Origin: Setoptus koraiensis
Lineage: Eukaryota; Arthropoda
Direction of reading: 5' to 3'
Assembly: GCA_048013815.1 (NCBI GenBank)
Contig: CM106585.1
Coordinates: forward strand, 2,232,001 to 2,296,000
DNA: 64,000 nucleotides
In this document: one piece after another, positions 32,946-44,712 of the stretch
How positions within the stretch are numbered: position 1 is the stretch's first letter
Layout of the letters: each line of letters opens with the position of its first letter
The notes under the pieces: generated by a model
What the model was told of the DNA's origin: nothing
The model's database searches: none
What the model saw: only the letters and a program-made list of their open reading frames with translations
Made by a program: the position numbers and the translations under genes

Positions 32946-34735
32946 CACAGCTCGACAGCGGGCCGGTGTGAAGGGGGCTCCGCTTGAGCCCGGAATTATC
33001 CGCCACAAGCCATGCTCACAATGGCCCGCCAATGCAACTGACAACTTATACTCAGCTCCACCGTGCACCATAAGTATAGCATGAGCTGCCAGATAAGCGA
33101 CCGTAATATGCACGCGTTGAGCACACTATACAATTACGCAATAATTTATTGAACCGACAGTTGACGCTCTAGTGGCGACGGCAAGCCACGTTAGAGATGC
33201 AAACCAGATATCACAAATGCACCACGCATACAACATAAACCAATATAAACATAAACATAACATAAATATAAACATAAATATAAATATCAAGACAACGCTT
33301 GATCTCTCGCCAGTGTCCAGTGGCCAGTGGCCGTGACTCGTCGGCCGGACATGGATCGCTGGTCAAGCTGTCACAATTGTTTTGAGCCCGTTTGTTTGTT
33401 GGCTTGATCGTTGTTCATTTGTTGTTTCACGCACTGTCAGCAGCCATGTTACGTCATTGTATTTGTGCGCGCTGTCATTGTGTGTTGTGATTGTTATTGG
33501 TTATCGGTTATTGGTTATCAGTTGTCGCTGGTTATATGTTGCTGCTGGTCTAAACGTCACCGTCTACCCATGGTACCGCACCAATGCTACAAATACCTGT
33601 GCTATTCACGAGGCGCGTGCTCGCCCAAACGAAAAATAGACAATACAATTGCTATATATATATATAAATTGACAATTGCTGGCCGACTGTCATGCAACTA
33701 TATCTGTATATCCTATTTATCTGCTTGAATCCATTGTGCAAGTCGCAATGACACAATATGAGATCAGATATCGCACACAGACGTACAATACACGTACTTA
33801 GGTGCAATGCACGTGCAATACTGTGCAGCAATATCCCAATCAATTGCTGGCCATGACAAGCTACATAATAACTATATTATAACTATAATAACAACTGTAT
33901 TGGTGGCCACTATGCGACCAGATATGGATAGCTGGACAGATGGACAGATAAAGGGATAAATGGATAAATAGATGGATAGATAAATAGATGAAATGGAGTC
34001 TTGTAAAGTGACTATTTGCCAACAATTGCTGCAAAGTTACAGTTATGCCTAGTTATAGTTGCAGCGGACAGTCACACAAGGTCGCTCTGGACAGACAGTG
34101 CCAATTTGAATAATTCGCAGCCGTGGAAATACCCCGCGGGCACTTGTAGTGGCGCCATACTACACTGAATAGACACATTACGCAGTTTATCGTAGAGGTA
34201 CTGGCACCAAACACCCAAATACCGTCACAAGTTGCGCGCAAGTCACAAGTCACACAATAACGTTATTTGCACGTTACAATACACGTTACAAGTAGACGAG
34301 AGGTTGCGTAACAATGCCGGTTTGCTTCGGCGAGATAGCTGGTGGCATTTGGTGGTGCGTTGCGAGTTGCGAGTTGCGAGTTACGAGTTGCAACTCAATT
34401 CAATTGTCACGCCCCTGCCAGTTGCGCCCAGTCAGTGGCGCCGGTCAGTGGCGCCGGTCAGTTGTAACTGGCCGCTGCAACTGGCATCTGTCCGCGGCTT
34501 GCAGCCGCTTATTTTGGGGGGCCCGGTGATGGGCGCTGTGGGCGCAAATGGCGCCTCAATGCAACCAGCCAACAATATATTTTATCTTCTTCATGCGTCA
34601 TTTAGCACCTTCTAGAAGGGCCAGCCAGCGCCATTGTTTTAGGGTTCGTGTGTCGCTCGTTGCACTGTCCGTTCGCTTCCATTCCATTTCGCCTGTTTCC
34701 ATTAGGTGCCCAAAGCTCGGCGCTATTGTTGCCAC

Positions 34736-34860
34736 CATTGCTGTTGCTGTTGTTGCCGCTGTTGCCGCTGTTGCCGCTGTTGCTGCTGTTGCTGCTGTTG
34801 CTGTTGTTGCTGTTGTTGCCGCTGTTGTTGCCGGTGTTGTTGCCGGTGTTGGTGGCGCCG
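34736..34860. repeat. GTTGCTGTTGCCGCT microsatellite
   Basis: About 120 bp of GTT/GCT/GCC triplets, longest block in this stretch. It yields matching shadow ORFs (Ala/Val, Leu, Cys, Gln, Asn) in every frame. Confidence 0.95.
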
Positions 34861-35303
34861 CTGGTGTGAGCGAGCGACACGACAAGTGACAAACAATAAC
34901 ACAACATGGTCCGATTGGCGCCCGGCCAAAAGTCAATCCGCTGTGTGTGGCCGGCCATTTCGGCGTGCTCACTGGCAACTATTGGCCATCGGCACCAGCC
35001 CGGCGCATTAGTAATGTGCACGGCCACCAGTTTTGTGGCGCGAGTTTCATGGTCAAGTGGCACCGTTATCGTGCCACCGTGTCGAGCTTGCCGACACAAA
35101 CATAGAGGCGCTCGCTAACTGTGGTCAACCTTTGGTGGCGCCTTTTGTGTCCCTGACACACGGGCGTTGGTGCGCTCACGGTGCCACGTTGAGTCCAAAA
35201 TGGGAATTTGCCCATTCTGAACTGTCCACCAGGAGCGTACCCGTTGGTGAATCTCAACTAGCGCACACATAGCGTGCCATCACGTCAAGCCTCGCGGATA
35301 GAG

Positions 35304-35429
35304 TGGCGAAAGTCGCTAGAGTCGCCAGAGTCGACAGAGTCGCCAGAGTCGCCAGAGTCGCGAAAGTCGCGAAAGTCGCGAAAGTCGCTAGAGTCGCGAA
35401 AGTCGCTAGAGTCGCCAGAGTGGCGCCAC
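35304..35429. repeat. 9-bp minisatellite GTCGCxAGA / GTCGCGAAA, about 14 units
   Basis: Fourteen consecutive 9-mers in three main variants (GTCGCCAGA, GTCGCGAAA, GTCGCTAGA) in a non-random order, 220 bp before the assembly gap. Its plus frame would read as alternating Ala-Lys/Arg-Val, but there is no gene context. Confidence 0.95.
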
Positions 35430-35653
35430 GGACACTCCACTTCAGTTATATACACTGGCCGTGCACAGTGACCGCAACAACAATGGGCAAATCCGAAGCA
35501 ATTTATATCATTTAACGCAACGCTTATTGCCACTAATACGTTATTAGTGGGCAATGAGCACATTATTACCATTGCCATTATCGCAGTCATTATCATGATT
35601 ATTGTTGTGCGATTTCAATTATTTTCACTTACACTGTTGGCCACTCGTGCACC

Positions 35654-36153
35654 NNNNNNNNNNNNNNNNNNNNNNNNNNNNNNNNNNNNNNNNNNNNNNN
35701 NNNNNNNNNNNNNNNNNNNNNNNNNNNNNNNNNNNNNNNNNNNNNNNNNNNNNNNNNNNNNNNNNNNNNNNNNNNNNNNNNNNNNNNNNNNNNNNNNNNN
35801 NNNNNNNNNNNNNNNNNNNNNNNNNNNNNNNNNNNNNNNNNNNNNNNNNNNNNNNNNNNNNNNNNNNNNNNNNNNNNNNNNNNNNNNNNNNNNNNNNNNN
35901 NNNNNNNNNNNNNNNNNNNNNNNNNNNNNNNNNNNNNNNNNNNNNNNNNNNNNNNNNNNNNNNNNNNNNNNNNNNNNNNNNNNNNNNNNNNNNNNNNNNN
36001 NNNNNNNNNNNNNNNNNNNNNNNNNNNNNNNNNNNNNNNNNNNNNNNNNNNNNNNNNNNNNNNNNNNNNNNNNNNNNNNNNNNNNNNNNNNNNNNNNNNN
36101 NNNNNNNNNNNNNNNNNNNNNNNNNNNNNNNNNNNNNNNNNNNNNNNNNNNNN
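35654..36153. other. Assembly gap of exactly 500 N
   Basis: A run of 500 unknown bases. The round size suggests a scaffolding placeholder of unknown true length. It lies between the cyclase side and the GPCR, in the direction where the missing 3' exons of the GPCR should be. Confidence 0.99.
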
Positions 36154-38216
36154 GGATGCAAAGATCGCCGATAGAATGAATAACAATAACGAATTGAACG
36201 GTCAGCACGAATAAACTAATATACTAGTATTACTGATATACAAATACGTGAACACGTGAACACGTGAATACATGAATAAGTAATAAGTATTGCGAATAGA
36301 AATGAAACCCAACAGTGTCGCAAGTTGCTAACCATTTAGTGGGAGCCATCATTATTGTTTTATACCTATGAATAAGGTACCTTTAGATTTTCGGCGTATT
36401 TGTTTGGAAGGAAAGAAGTCCCCATCTAGGCGAGGAAATTTCTTTCTTCTTCATCTAGTAAACGCTCTCTTTATTGCTTGTCCGTCCAATCGTCCATCTA
36501 ATTATATACCGGTATATATAGCAAAAAACACATAATCGTTATAGCAATTGGCCCATATGGTACATAGATTATTCACTTGATTCAACAACTAAATAACATA
36601 TCATTCAGTTGATGTGTGAAGGTGCCAAAATATTTACTTCACTTATATCAACTGTGTTGTTGATTTTTAGTGCTTATTAGCATGTGCATATGCCATCATT
36701 AAATAGATATACATAGTAATAGCATTAATATCTAATCTGTAGTCTAGTGAAATTCCTTTCTAGTTTATTATATCATTCTTGGTATACCTCTTGCGAGTTT
36801 CTCGCTTGTTGTCGGCCGGTAGATTGCTAAAAAGAAAATTAAGCGATAAACTCAATAGAAAGGAGCACAAAGTTGATACACCGGTATATAAATAAGAAGA
36901 GAAAGTCATTACCTGTGATGACTTTCTCTTCGACTAGCTTGTGTGCTTATCTTTTTTCTATCCTCATTGTCACCGTTATAATATTATCAGATGACGCAAG
37001 TGAAGAAGTTGTTTAGTAAATCTTGGTAATATACTATAGATATTGATATCTCTCCATAATAACACGCGCACCACCACCTTTGGTTTGTGATTGTATAAAT
37101 GCAAGGTCTGATGATAAAATCACTCTAATCTCTCTATATATAACCATCGACCGACGTGTCTATTGTATTAGATTGTATTGCATAAATTATCAGATTAAGT
37201 TATCTACTGAACTTATTTTATGTTAGACAACGTTATTGTCTATGTGTTAGAGACAATGTTGGCTATCTGGACCAAACTAAATGAGAGATTTTTCCATTTA
37301 CTTGTGCCATAAGCACACTGAATCTCACATAACAGACATAACTTATTACTGTCAACTAACACATTGCGTCTCTCATAGATAGATATTGTCTTGCCACCAA
37401 CTGTGGTCGATATTTAAACTTCATCTTGAGCCACTGGCCATTTATTCTGACGACCGAAACAGTTAACCTAGCTCAACTTCGCATTTATTACATCACAACA
37501 TGTGGCTAGAGCTGCTATAGATAACAGTGCGAGAACCATCATTCCTTGTAATCTTTTGTTTAATAATATATTATTATTTGTCTTGTTCTCTCTACCAATA
37601 TTCGTTGATACTTTCATAAGCTGATCCAAAGATAGACTCCCATCTCATCTAATGTAACATCATTGCTACTGTCATTATTTCAAGTCTGACTCAATGAAAT
37701 AGGTCAAAACAAACACAAACAAACAAACAAATCATTATCACTATGGAAAACAAATTAACAGTGGTCTTAGTTAACCTATTTTTATTATACAGGTTCGAAT
37801 CAGAGGTGAAATGGATGTAAATATACGTAAACAAGCTTATTACGCAACTATTGACAATTTTGTATTAATTAGCTATCGATCCGATAGCTAGATAAGTAGC
37901 TTTACAAAACAACGCTGGACTTGTGTGGTTAAATGAGCGACTGTATCAATTGCATTTTTCTAAATTTGAAATAAGATACTTGAGTGTTTGATTGGAAAAC
38001 AATCCAACTGGGCTTAATTGAAAATAAAGTAGATCAAAAGAAAACAACACTATCCGCGAAGTTATATAAATCTGCCTTGCTTTAATTGTTATACATATTA
38101 TTAACGCTTTTCTCTTGTTGGAATGGCAATAAAAATCAAACTGAAAAACAATCTTCATAAGTGTCTCGAACTAAACAATTCTGTTGATTATTTTGAGCAA
38201 TTCGTTGTTTACTCAC
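36154..38216. other. No recognised exon between gap and GPCR exon B
   Basis: AT-rich sequence in which I looked for GPCR TM5, TM6 (CWxPFF) and TM7 (NPxIY) on the minus strand and found none. It contains a 14-bp perfect hairpin (36,896-36,931). Confidence 0.65.
36896..36931. repeat. 14-bp perfect hairpin, 8-nt loop
   Basis: Arms GAAGAGAAAGTCAT and its exact reverse complement ATGACTTTCTCTTC around TACCTGTG. On the minus strand the loop reads CACAGGTA, so a donor-like CAG|GTAATG lies at the apex. Confidence 0.92.
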
Positions 38217-39321
38217 CATATTTAAGGGTGTTGTTAGTGAAGCGATAAATCGAATTAATAGAGCTGTCATTTGCGGTTATTGTTGCAGTCGTTGTTGTTG
38301 ATCTAATCACATGATGCAAACATTTATCTAAATAGTAATTCCATGTTGACAATTTTGATTTTATTTTTGTTCCCAAAATTTGTTCGCAATAATCTGTTAG
38401 TAGAACGAGAAGTTGATTCACTAATTCTAAACTCAATTGTTTCACTATCTTGGTTCCATTTTGATCTTTTCCGTGATGTAATATGATCTTGGCAGCATTA
38501 TGCTCCGTTGAACTGGCTAGTTTACTACTACCACTACTGCTACTATTAACACTATTCGCATCATCGTTGTTGGTGATGTTATTGTTGTTGCTTCTACTTC
38601 TTCTTTTCCTCTTTCTATTTGTACCACTTTTGTTTGCAGACCAACTGATAGAATTTGAGTTGCCAGTAGACTGTTTAATTATAGTATTACTACTATGTTG
38701 TGCCTGTATCGTAGAGCGTATTAGATTTATTTGGTGACAGTTTGATGATTTCAAGTTGACTGATTTTGAAACCTCAACTAGCAGACATTCATCATGAAGT
38801 AGTCTCAAATGTGTCACTATAAGTGGTTGTGACGATTGTGATGCTGTTAACAAAGTTGAGCGCTTACTTCTTAAATTGTTGGTGCTTGGATATTTGCTAT
38901 CAGCAAGTTGATTTAATTTATGATTGGTGACATCACGATTTGAATTAATATCTCCGAGTTCATCTAAGTCACTATTAGCATAACTACTATAATTGTTAAT
39001 TGAATAATTAACACCATCATTATTAACAACTATGTCGCTTGTCAATGTTATAGCTGGCAATGTTGTAATGCTATTATTGAATATATTTCTGCTTATTAAA
39101 GGAGGAAAGCAAATTAGAAATGATACTATCCAAACTAATGCAATTAATATCTTTGCTCTTCTTGTTGTCATGATAGTTTTGTATTTCACTGGACGAGTAA
39201 CGGCAACGTAACGATCTATAGATATGGCACACAAATTTAATATAGAAGCAGTTGATATCCAAACATCAATTACCAGCCAGCCGCGACACCACACTTTTCC
39301 AAACACCCAAACATCCAAGAT
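38217..39321 (-). CDS. GPCR exon B: TM3, TM4 and giant extracellular loop 2
   Basis: 1,105 nt, acceptor AATTAAG, phase 0 in; donor TATG|GTGAGT, phase 1 out. Opens with ILDVWVFGKVWC, continuing FE from exon A exactly as in related receptors. After TM4 the loop runs more than 280 residues, with Asn/Ser-rich tracts, a basic block (RKRKRRSRS) and several Cys that could pair with the TM3 Cys. Aminergic receptors normally have 15-40 residues here. Confidence 0.9.
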
Positions 39322-41104
39322 CTTAATTCAATTTAGTTTGTGTCATAGTATTAGTATGTTGAGAATATAATAATTAAATCGTTTACACAACCAGAGCATG
39401 TTGTTTAATTTGTATTGTCAAGACAAGATAATGAGGTAATTCAGAATTAGTTTTTTGCCCGCGATTGCATCTGCTGTAAGTGTTGTTGAACTATCTAATT
39501 AAAATTAGATGAATCCAATATTGTCAGGGTTGCAAGTGTGAGTGACAACAATCTTATTTACACAGTGTTCGTGTCATGCCTAATCTAATTAGTGTTATTG
39601 ATTCAATTAATGATAGTGATATTCTATTTGAATGAGCCATTGTTTGCCCTAGTAAACACACACACACACACATGTTTTGGATTTGTTTTATACACTAAAG
39701 AACAAATTGGTTTTTATTCATTACATTCTTTCTTTTCTCCTACTCTCCTCTCAAACCTATTGATTCACCTCGTCGCGTTTGCTCTCCGGTCAAAATTTTT
39801 CTCGATTCATTAAATAAAAATGCCAAACGCCAACGTTCGCGATAAATAATTGTACAGTGTAATCAATTTCTACACAGTTGATCGTGAATGCTTCGAACAT
39901 GAGATTCTACTTTGATTTCAAACAAAATCAATTAAGTTTTATAAGTTGATGAACCCCAACAATGTTCAAATGCTGTCGATGCACTCGTCATAGCAAAAAA
40001 AAAACACTTCATCGAATTCTAACTTACCTCAAACAGTAGAGAATAAGGCAACACCGCAATACCAAGAAGCAGATCAGAGGCTGCCAATGATACTATGAAC
40101 AAATTTGTGACATTTTGTAACTTCGCTGTTGCATAAACAGCTAAAATGACTAGAATATTTCCAGCTACAACAGATAAATTAATAAATACTAATAATATAA
40201 ATAGGAACACAGCTGAACTTTTGGACAATTTGTTTGCTATAATTAATTGAGGCGATGTTACAAAGCAATCAGTTTGTTTTTGTTCGTTCGTTTGTAAGTT
40301 TGCTTGGGATCGAGTGGTGCTACTTTTGATATGAGACCTATCAATGTTGTTTATTTGTATACGATCATTATCACTTTCAAGCTTAACAATCTCTTGCTCA
40401 TTCGAAATGGAGTCACCGATCGATCTAATTGGACGAGCCTTTGCGGTGTAGTAATCATGATTACTGTTAACTGTATTTAATGTGCGATGACTGAGATTGA
40501 CTAATTCTTGACCAAGAGAAGCTTGTTGTATTATTGAATCATTTATTCGACGAGCTGTTAGATTGATTGAATCAATTGAATCAGGTGAATCGATTATTGT
40601 AATGTTAAACGACGAGAGGATATTATCTTCATCATTCGAATTCGAACAATTTATAGTTGCGAACAATTTTGCCAAAATAAATATCATCAATAAAGCATTC
40701 GGCCAGCGAACAAAATGTTTTGATAATTGTGTTGCTAGTTTTGATTTTAAATCTTTCCATTGATGATACGATATTTTGTTTGTATTTTTCTTTTCATTCT
40801 CGCTGTTACAACAATTGCAAACGGTCTTGGATTGGATGACTGTTGCTGTCTTGTTACGTGACAAACGTGATTGGTGACGAATGTGGCAAGTGGAATGGCT
40901 TGTCTCAATAATTTCTAATGTTTTGACTGAATGGTAACAGTAGCAACATTTAGAGCTCAACAAAACATTTCGTAGATCATTGTTGTTATTCGTTGTTGTT
41001 GGTGAGATAATAACATTATTGTCGCTGTTGTCTGTAATGGTCTTGGTAACATGATGATTACATGAATGATAATTCATGTAATCATCAAACTGGCTGTTTG
41101 TCAT
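38217..41104 (-). CDS. Biogenic-amine GPCR, octopamine/tyramine receptor-like; 3' part not found
   Basis: Class A seven-helix receptor; relatives bind octopamine, tyramine or dopamine and signal through G proteins. Two exons are visible, covering TM1-TM4. Landmarks: GN in TM1 (AGNILVILAVY), LAASD in TM2, Cys before TM3 (VWCRGW), the aminergic Asp in TM3 (VIDVWISTAS), DRY (AISIDRYVAVTRPV), Trp in TM4 (ALVWIVSFLICFPPL). The string TASILNLCAISxDRYVAVTRPV recalls insect octopamine/tyramine receptors, but I cannot fix the subtype. The N-terminus (about 285 residues) and extracellular loop 2 (over 280 residues) are greatly enlarged. TM5-TM7 are not seen and may lie in the 500-N gap. A complete gene elsewhere or scaffold misjoin is possible. 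Confidence 0.9.
40028..41104 (-). CDS. GPCR exon A: long N-terminus, TM1, TM2
   Basis: 1,077 nt (359 codons), from ATG at 41,104 to donor GAG|GTAAGT, phase 0. The first 285 residues are polar with several N-glycosylation sites (NITI, NLTA, NLSH). A hydrophobic stretch at about 137-152 (ALLMIFILAKLFATINC) could be an internal signal anchor, or, if translation starts at its Met, a signal peptide. TM1 is AVFLFILLVFINLSVVAGN; TM2 ends with LPYSLLFE. Confidence 0.9.
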
Positions 41105-41269
41105 TACAGATTTGTGTTATTAACATGTTATGGGCAACATTTATCTGTATTTTTATACAATTTGCGTGCTTGCTAATAGAACGGTCAGTTGCGCAGCTCC
41201 ATATCTGACTCATACATTGCATCTTGCATCAAAATTAAATAAAACTAAATTAATTAAAAGTTTACTTTT

Positions 41270-41467
41270 TTCTTTCATTTTCTCTCGCCACCCTCTCTCC
41301 CTCTCTCTCTCCCTCTTTCCCTTTCTCGTTCTCTCTCTATCTCTCCTTCGCTCCCTTTTTCTCTCGCTTTTCTCATCTAAATTTCCCTTTAATTTACCAA
41401 TCATCATTTAAACCAACACATTTTAGTGAGAGAGGGAGAGAGAAGGAGAGAGAGAGAGGGAGAGAGA

Positions 41468-41505
<38 letters not shown>

Positions 41506-41515
41506 GAAAGAGAGT
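41270..41515. promoter_or_regulatory. Polypyrimidine then polypurine tract upstream of the GPCR start
   Basis: Plus strand: CT-rich (41,270-41,390) followed by (GA)n (41,427-41,511), 170-410 bp upstream of the minus-strand ATG at 41,104. Arthropod promoters often carry GAGA-factor sites (GAGAG), and mirrored purine/pyrimidine tracts can form triplex DNA. A promoter role is inference from position. Confidence 0.4.
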
Positions 41516-42120
41516 TGGTAAGTGTCTGGTGTCAATGAAAGTGAAAGTGAGATCGCAAGATCAAGTTGTTGATAGAAAAGAATGAGAGTTTCACTGGTCG
41601 ACAAAGAGATGCGCATGTGCAAGCGCATGACATGATAAAACTAAATGCAGTACAATCGCTCTCCCACTATTACATAATTTTTACTCTTATTTATTGCTGT
41701 CATTTCATATATCTTGACACTCTATTGGGCAATTGGTGACAGTAAGCGTTAGTTTAGCTATTGTTAACACCCTGAATACCCTGAATGAGAGGGCAGCTCG
41801 TGCCGTTGTACAGGTATAATTGTTAAAGAACGAAAGAGAGACAATGGCAAAGATGTTCACCAAATGATTAGATCGATCGAATAGTTACAAGGGAATTAAA
41901 GGTGATTCGTTTATTTGATCATCCGCTTCATCATCGAATTATTACTAATACAAACATATGTCAATTGACACCGACTCGATCGATGGCACGCAAATGGCGG
42001 CCCAATGAATTGATGGATACAGTTAATTGGTCACTATGCACCAATTAGAATGATGATTGATTATGTAATCATGTAGTAAGCGAGCAATATACTGGCATTT
42101 TTTGAATGATTTGTTCCAGA

Positions 42121-42240
42121 TAGTGATCGGATCCCACCTGCCGCTATATGAGCTTGGATCTCCCGCCTGCCCCTCTCAGTTGGCCTCCCGCCTCCCACCT
42201 CCCAGCGGGGAGGTTGCCTCCCAACCTGCCCCGATCACTG
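42121..42240. mobile_element. hAT-like MITE, 120 bp, with 8-bp target-site duplication
   Basis: Ends are TAGTGATCGG (left) and CCGATCACTG (right), inverted repeats matching at 9 of 10 positions. Both sides carry the identical octamer GTTCCAGA (42,113-42,120 and 42,241-42,248). An 8-bp duplication and YAGTG-type ends are the hallmarks of the hAT superfamily. The body is strikingly GC-rich for this stretch (CCTCCC/GGGAGG blocks that also fold on themselves) and has no ORF, so it is non-autonomous. The perfect duplication suggests a recent insertion. No second copy was noticed in the window. Confidence 0.88.
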
Positions 42241-44672
42241 GTTCCAGATTGCATTGAGCCATCAATTATCATTAATTAATCAATCAATATTGTGCATCAA
42301 CTGACCTAAATGAACTGTTAACTGTATTCATAGCAGCAAATGCATAATGCTGTATCGAGTGTAATGTTGTCAATGATATGTGATTAACTGTGCAATCAGT
42401 TTTCAATGTTTGCTATCAAATGTTTTGTTAACATTTAACTGTTATTGGCTTGACGGGTTTTCTGCCATGTTTGTGTATTGTTTGTTTAGTGTGTGTTCAG
42501 CCAGTTTGTTGTCTATATAATGTTCAATTAAGTCAGCTTGTTTGTTTGCTTGTGTGAGATGTTGCTAGCAACTAGAGTAAACTAGTCAACACATGAGCTC
42601 GTGTCACAAGAGTGCGCGTGTTGAGTTTAATACTGATTACTGTCAGTGTTAATTGTATTTGAGATAATTAATTGGATCAAAGTGAATGATATAAATAAAG
42701 TTGGACAGTAAGGTATGTGCAATTATGTGGTGTGCAGCTTGTTTCTGTTAGCAGCAACCAGATAAAGCAACCAATACGCAGTGTGCAACAACAGACAAAC
42801 CGACATATCGACAAACAAACAAACAAACACAAAGATAATGACAATAAATCTTTGTTAGTTGCGCACAAGTTTGGTTTGGTTGTGTATTGATTGTGCAACA
42901 ACAACCAAACACAACAATAGCACGCCTGATTATATTGCCACTTTCAATAATTATCTATCTTGTTTGTTTGTTGTGTAGCGCCCCAGTGGCCCGAAGCATC
43001 TTGTGCTATTTAGTTGCATTTATTTAGTTGACTTGTATGGTGGTGGTGCTAAGTAATCACTTAGGTTAGCTAACTATTTTGCTGGTTTAGTTTTTGCAGT
43101 TGGTCGTATTTGTCGGTGTAAGTGGGTCGGCATAGGTGGGTTTGCTGTATCACACACAGGTGAGGAACAAGAGAAATAGAAAGATTTTTACGCATGACAA
43201 TATAGTTCATTGGTATTTTGGCATGAGCGAATGTGTTGATGTCATTTGTGTTGGACACAACAACATGTGTGTGTCCAATACAGTTACAGTCATGATTGCC
43301 GTTATATAGTTATATAAGTCATAACAAGAGTAACGGTAATTGTGTGACTAAGCTCATTTTCATATATTCATTTTCATTTCCTCTTTGTGTGTGTGTCTCT
43401 TTCTGGGTTAGTGACTGTGACTGTATTTGTGTCTCACACATTCACAAACACAAACACTCTTGCTTATTGTCTCTTTAACTATATTTCATTAGACACACAA
43501 ACACACACATCTCTTTAGCGTGTCAACTCAACAATATCTTTGTTTGTGCCACGAGCAAGCTGCTTGTTTGTTGTCTGGTTGTCTGGTTGTTTGCGCAACC
43601 AGAGCCATCATCACCCGCGACCACGTAAAGCTAGTTAGTTGCATTAGTTGATGGTGCTCAGTGCACTACTGTCTACTAATAGCCAGTCAGACAGCGCCAG
43701 TGCAATCAACTGCGCAACAAAATCTAACTATATCTAACTAGAGCCACCACTGGCAGTCGCAACAACACATAAGCGACTACGTAAGCGTATAAGCGAGTGA
43801 CAAAAGATGATAAGAGTCACAGAGAAGCAGCCGAGATCGAGGGAGTGCGAGATTGAGGGAGACAGAGAGGGAGAGAGAGCAAAAAAGAAAGAAAAAAGAA
43901 ATGTTTGTTGTGCGCGTGTTTGTACGTGGCGTTTGTATAACAGCAACCTGTCAACTTGTGTGGCACGTAGCTGCAGATTTCCGCTTAAACAACCAACTTA
44001 CTTACATTACTTTACTTACACCTCATAGAGCTAGTATACTCATAGAGTATATTAGCGCAACAGAGTCACACGTTGTTACGTAACAACCTTCATTTATACC
44101 GTATATATACCGTATATGTACCGTATATAAACAGATCCGTATATTGAGACACCTTTCACTTGTTTTTCTTTTTTCTTTTTCTGTTGCTGCCATCACACGA
44201 CTAAAGATTCACTCGTTCTGTTCCATTGAGATTCATTCATGAATAACTAACTGTCTCTGTCAATGTGCGCCCGCTCTCTCGCTGGCACCTCCACTAATGT
44301 CCGCTCAGTCGGCACCTTGTGTCACACTTGCCTATTGCGCCAGCAGATACTGTTACAATTGGCAAGACCTCACTATTCACTTATAATACACGCTGCCGAC
44401 TGTTGCAAATAAACACATAGATGCGCTCTGGCTGCCTGTCTGTCTCCTTGGAAACAATTTCAATTTCAATCTCGCTCGACATTCGCGCTCGTGCTCGTTG
44501 TCGCCTGTCTCACGACCACCAAACCAATCCATATAGTACAGTGACAAAACAGCAACAGTATTTGTCCACTTAACTTGCAACCGTCAGTCGACTCAGCTCA
44601 ACCAACCACCCACAAAACAACTGAATAAAAGCAAACAAATACAGCCAGCCCAAAGGTTGATACAAAAATGTT

Positions 44673-44712
44673 TGTTTGTTTGTTTGTTTGTTTGTTTGCT
44701 TGCTTGCTTGTG
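44673..44712. repeat. (TTTG)n / (TTGC)n tetranucleotide repeat
   Basis: About six TTTG units followed by three CTTG units. Confidence 0.92.

Larger units (their letters stand above)
27102..35653. other. Repeat-rich stretch without a recognised gene
   Basis: About 8.5 kb upstream of the cyclase start codon. It should contain the cyclase promoter and any 5' non-coding exons, which I cannot place. ORFs here (for example 196 codons at 29,386-29,976) have no recognisable motif and mostly follow simple repeats. GGGCCC and GGCCA words, CAA/CAG microsatellites and minisatellites are frequent. Confidence 0.7.

Noticed and set aside
34602-35099. 165-codon minus ORF with Asn/Ser/Gly repeats
   Set aside because: It is generated by the GTT/GCT microsatellite; similar ORFs appear in all six frames.
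37790-37815. GGTTCGAATC as a possible tRNA B box
   Set aside because: No A box at tRNA spacing upstream and no T-stem or acceptor pairing around it.
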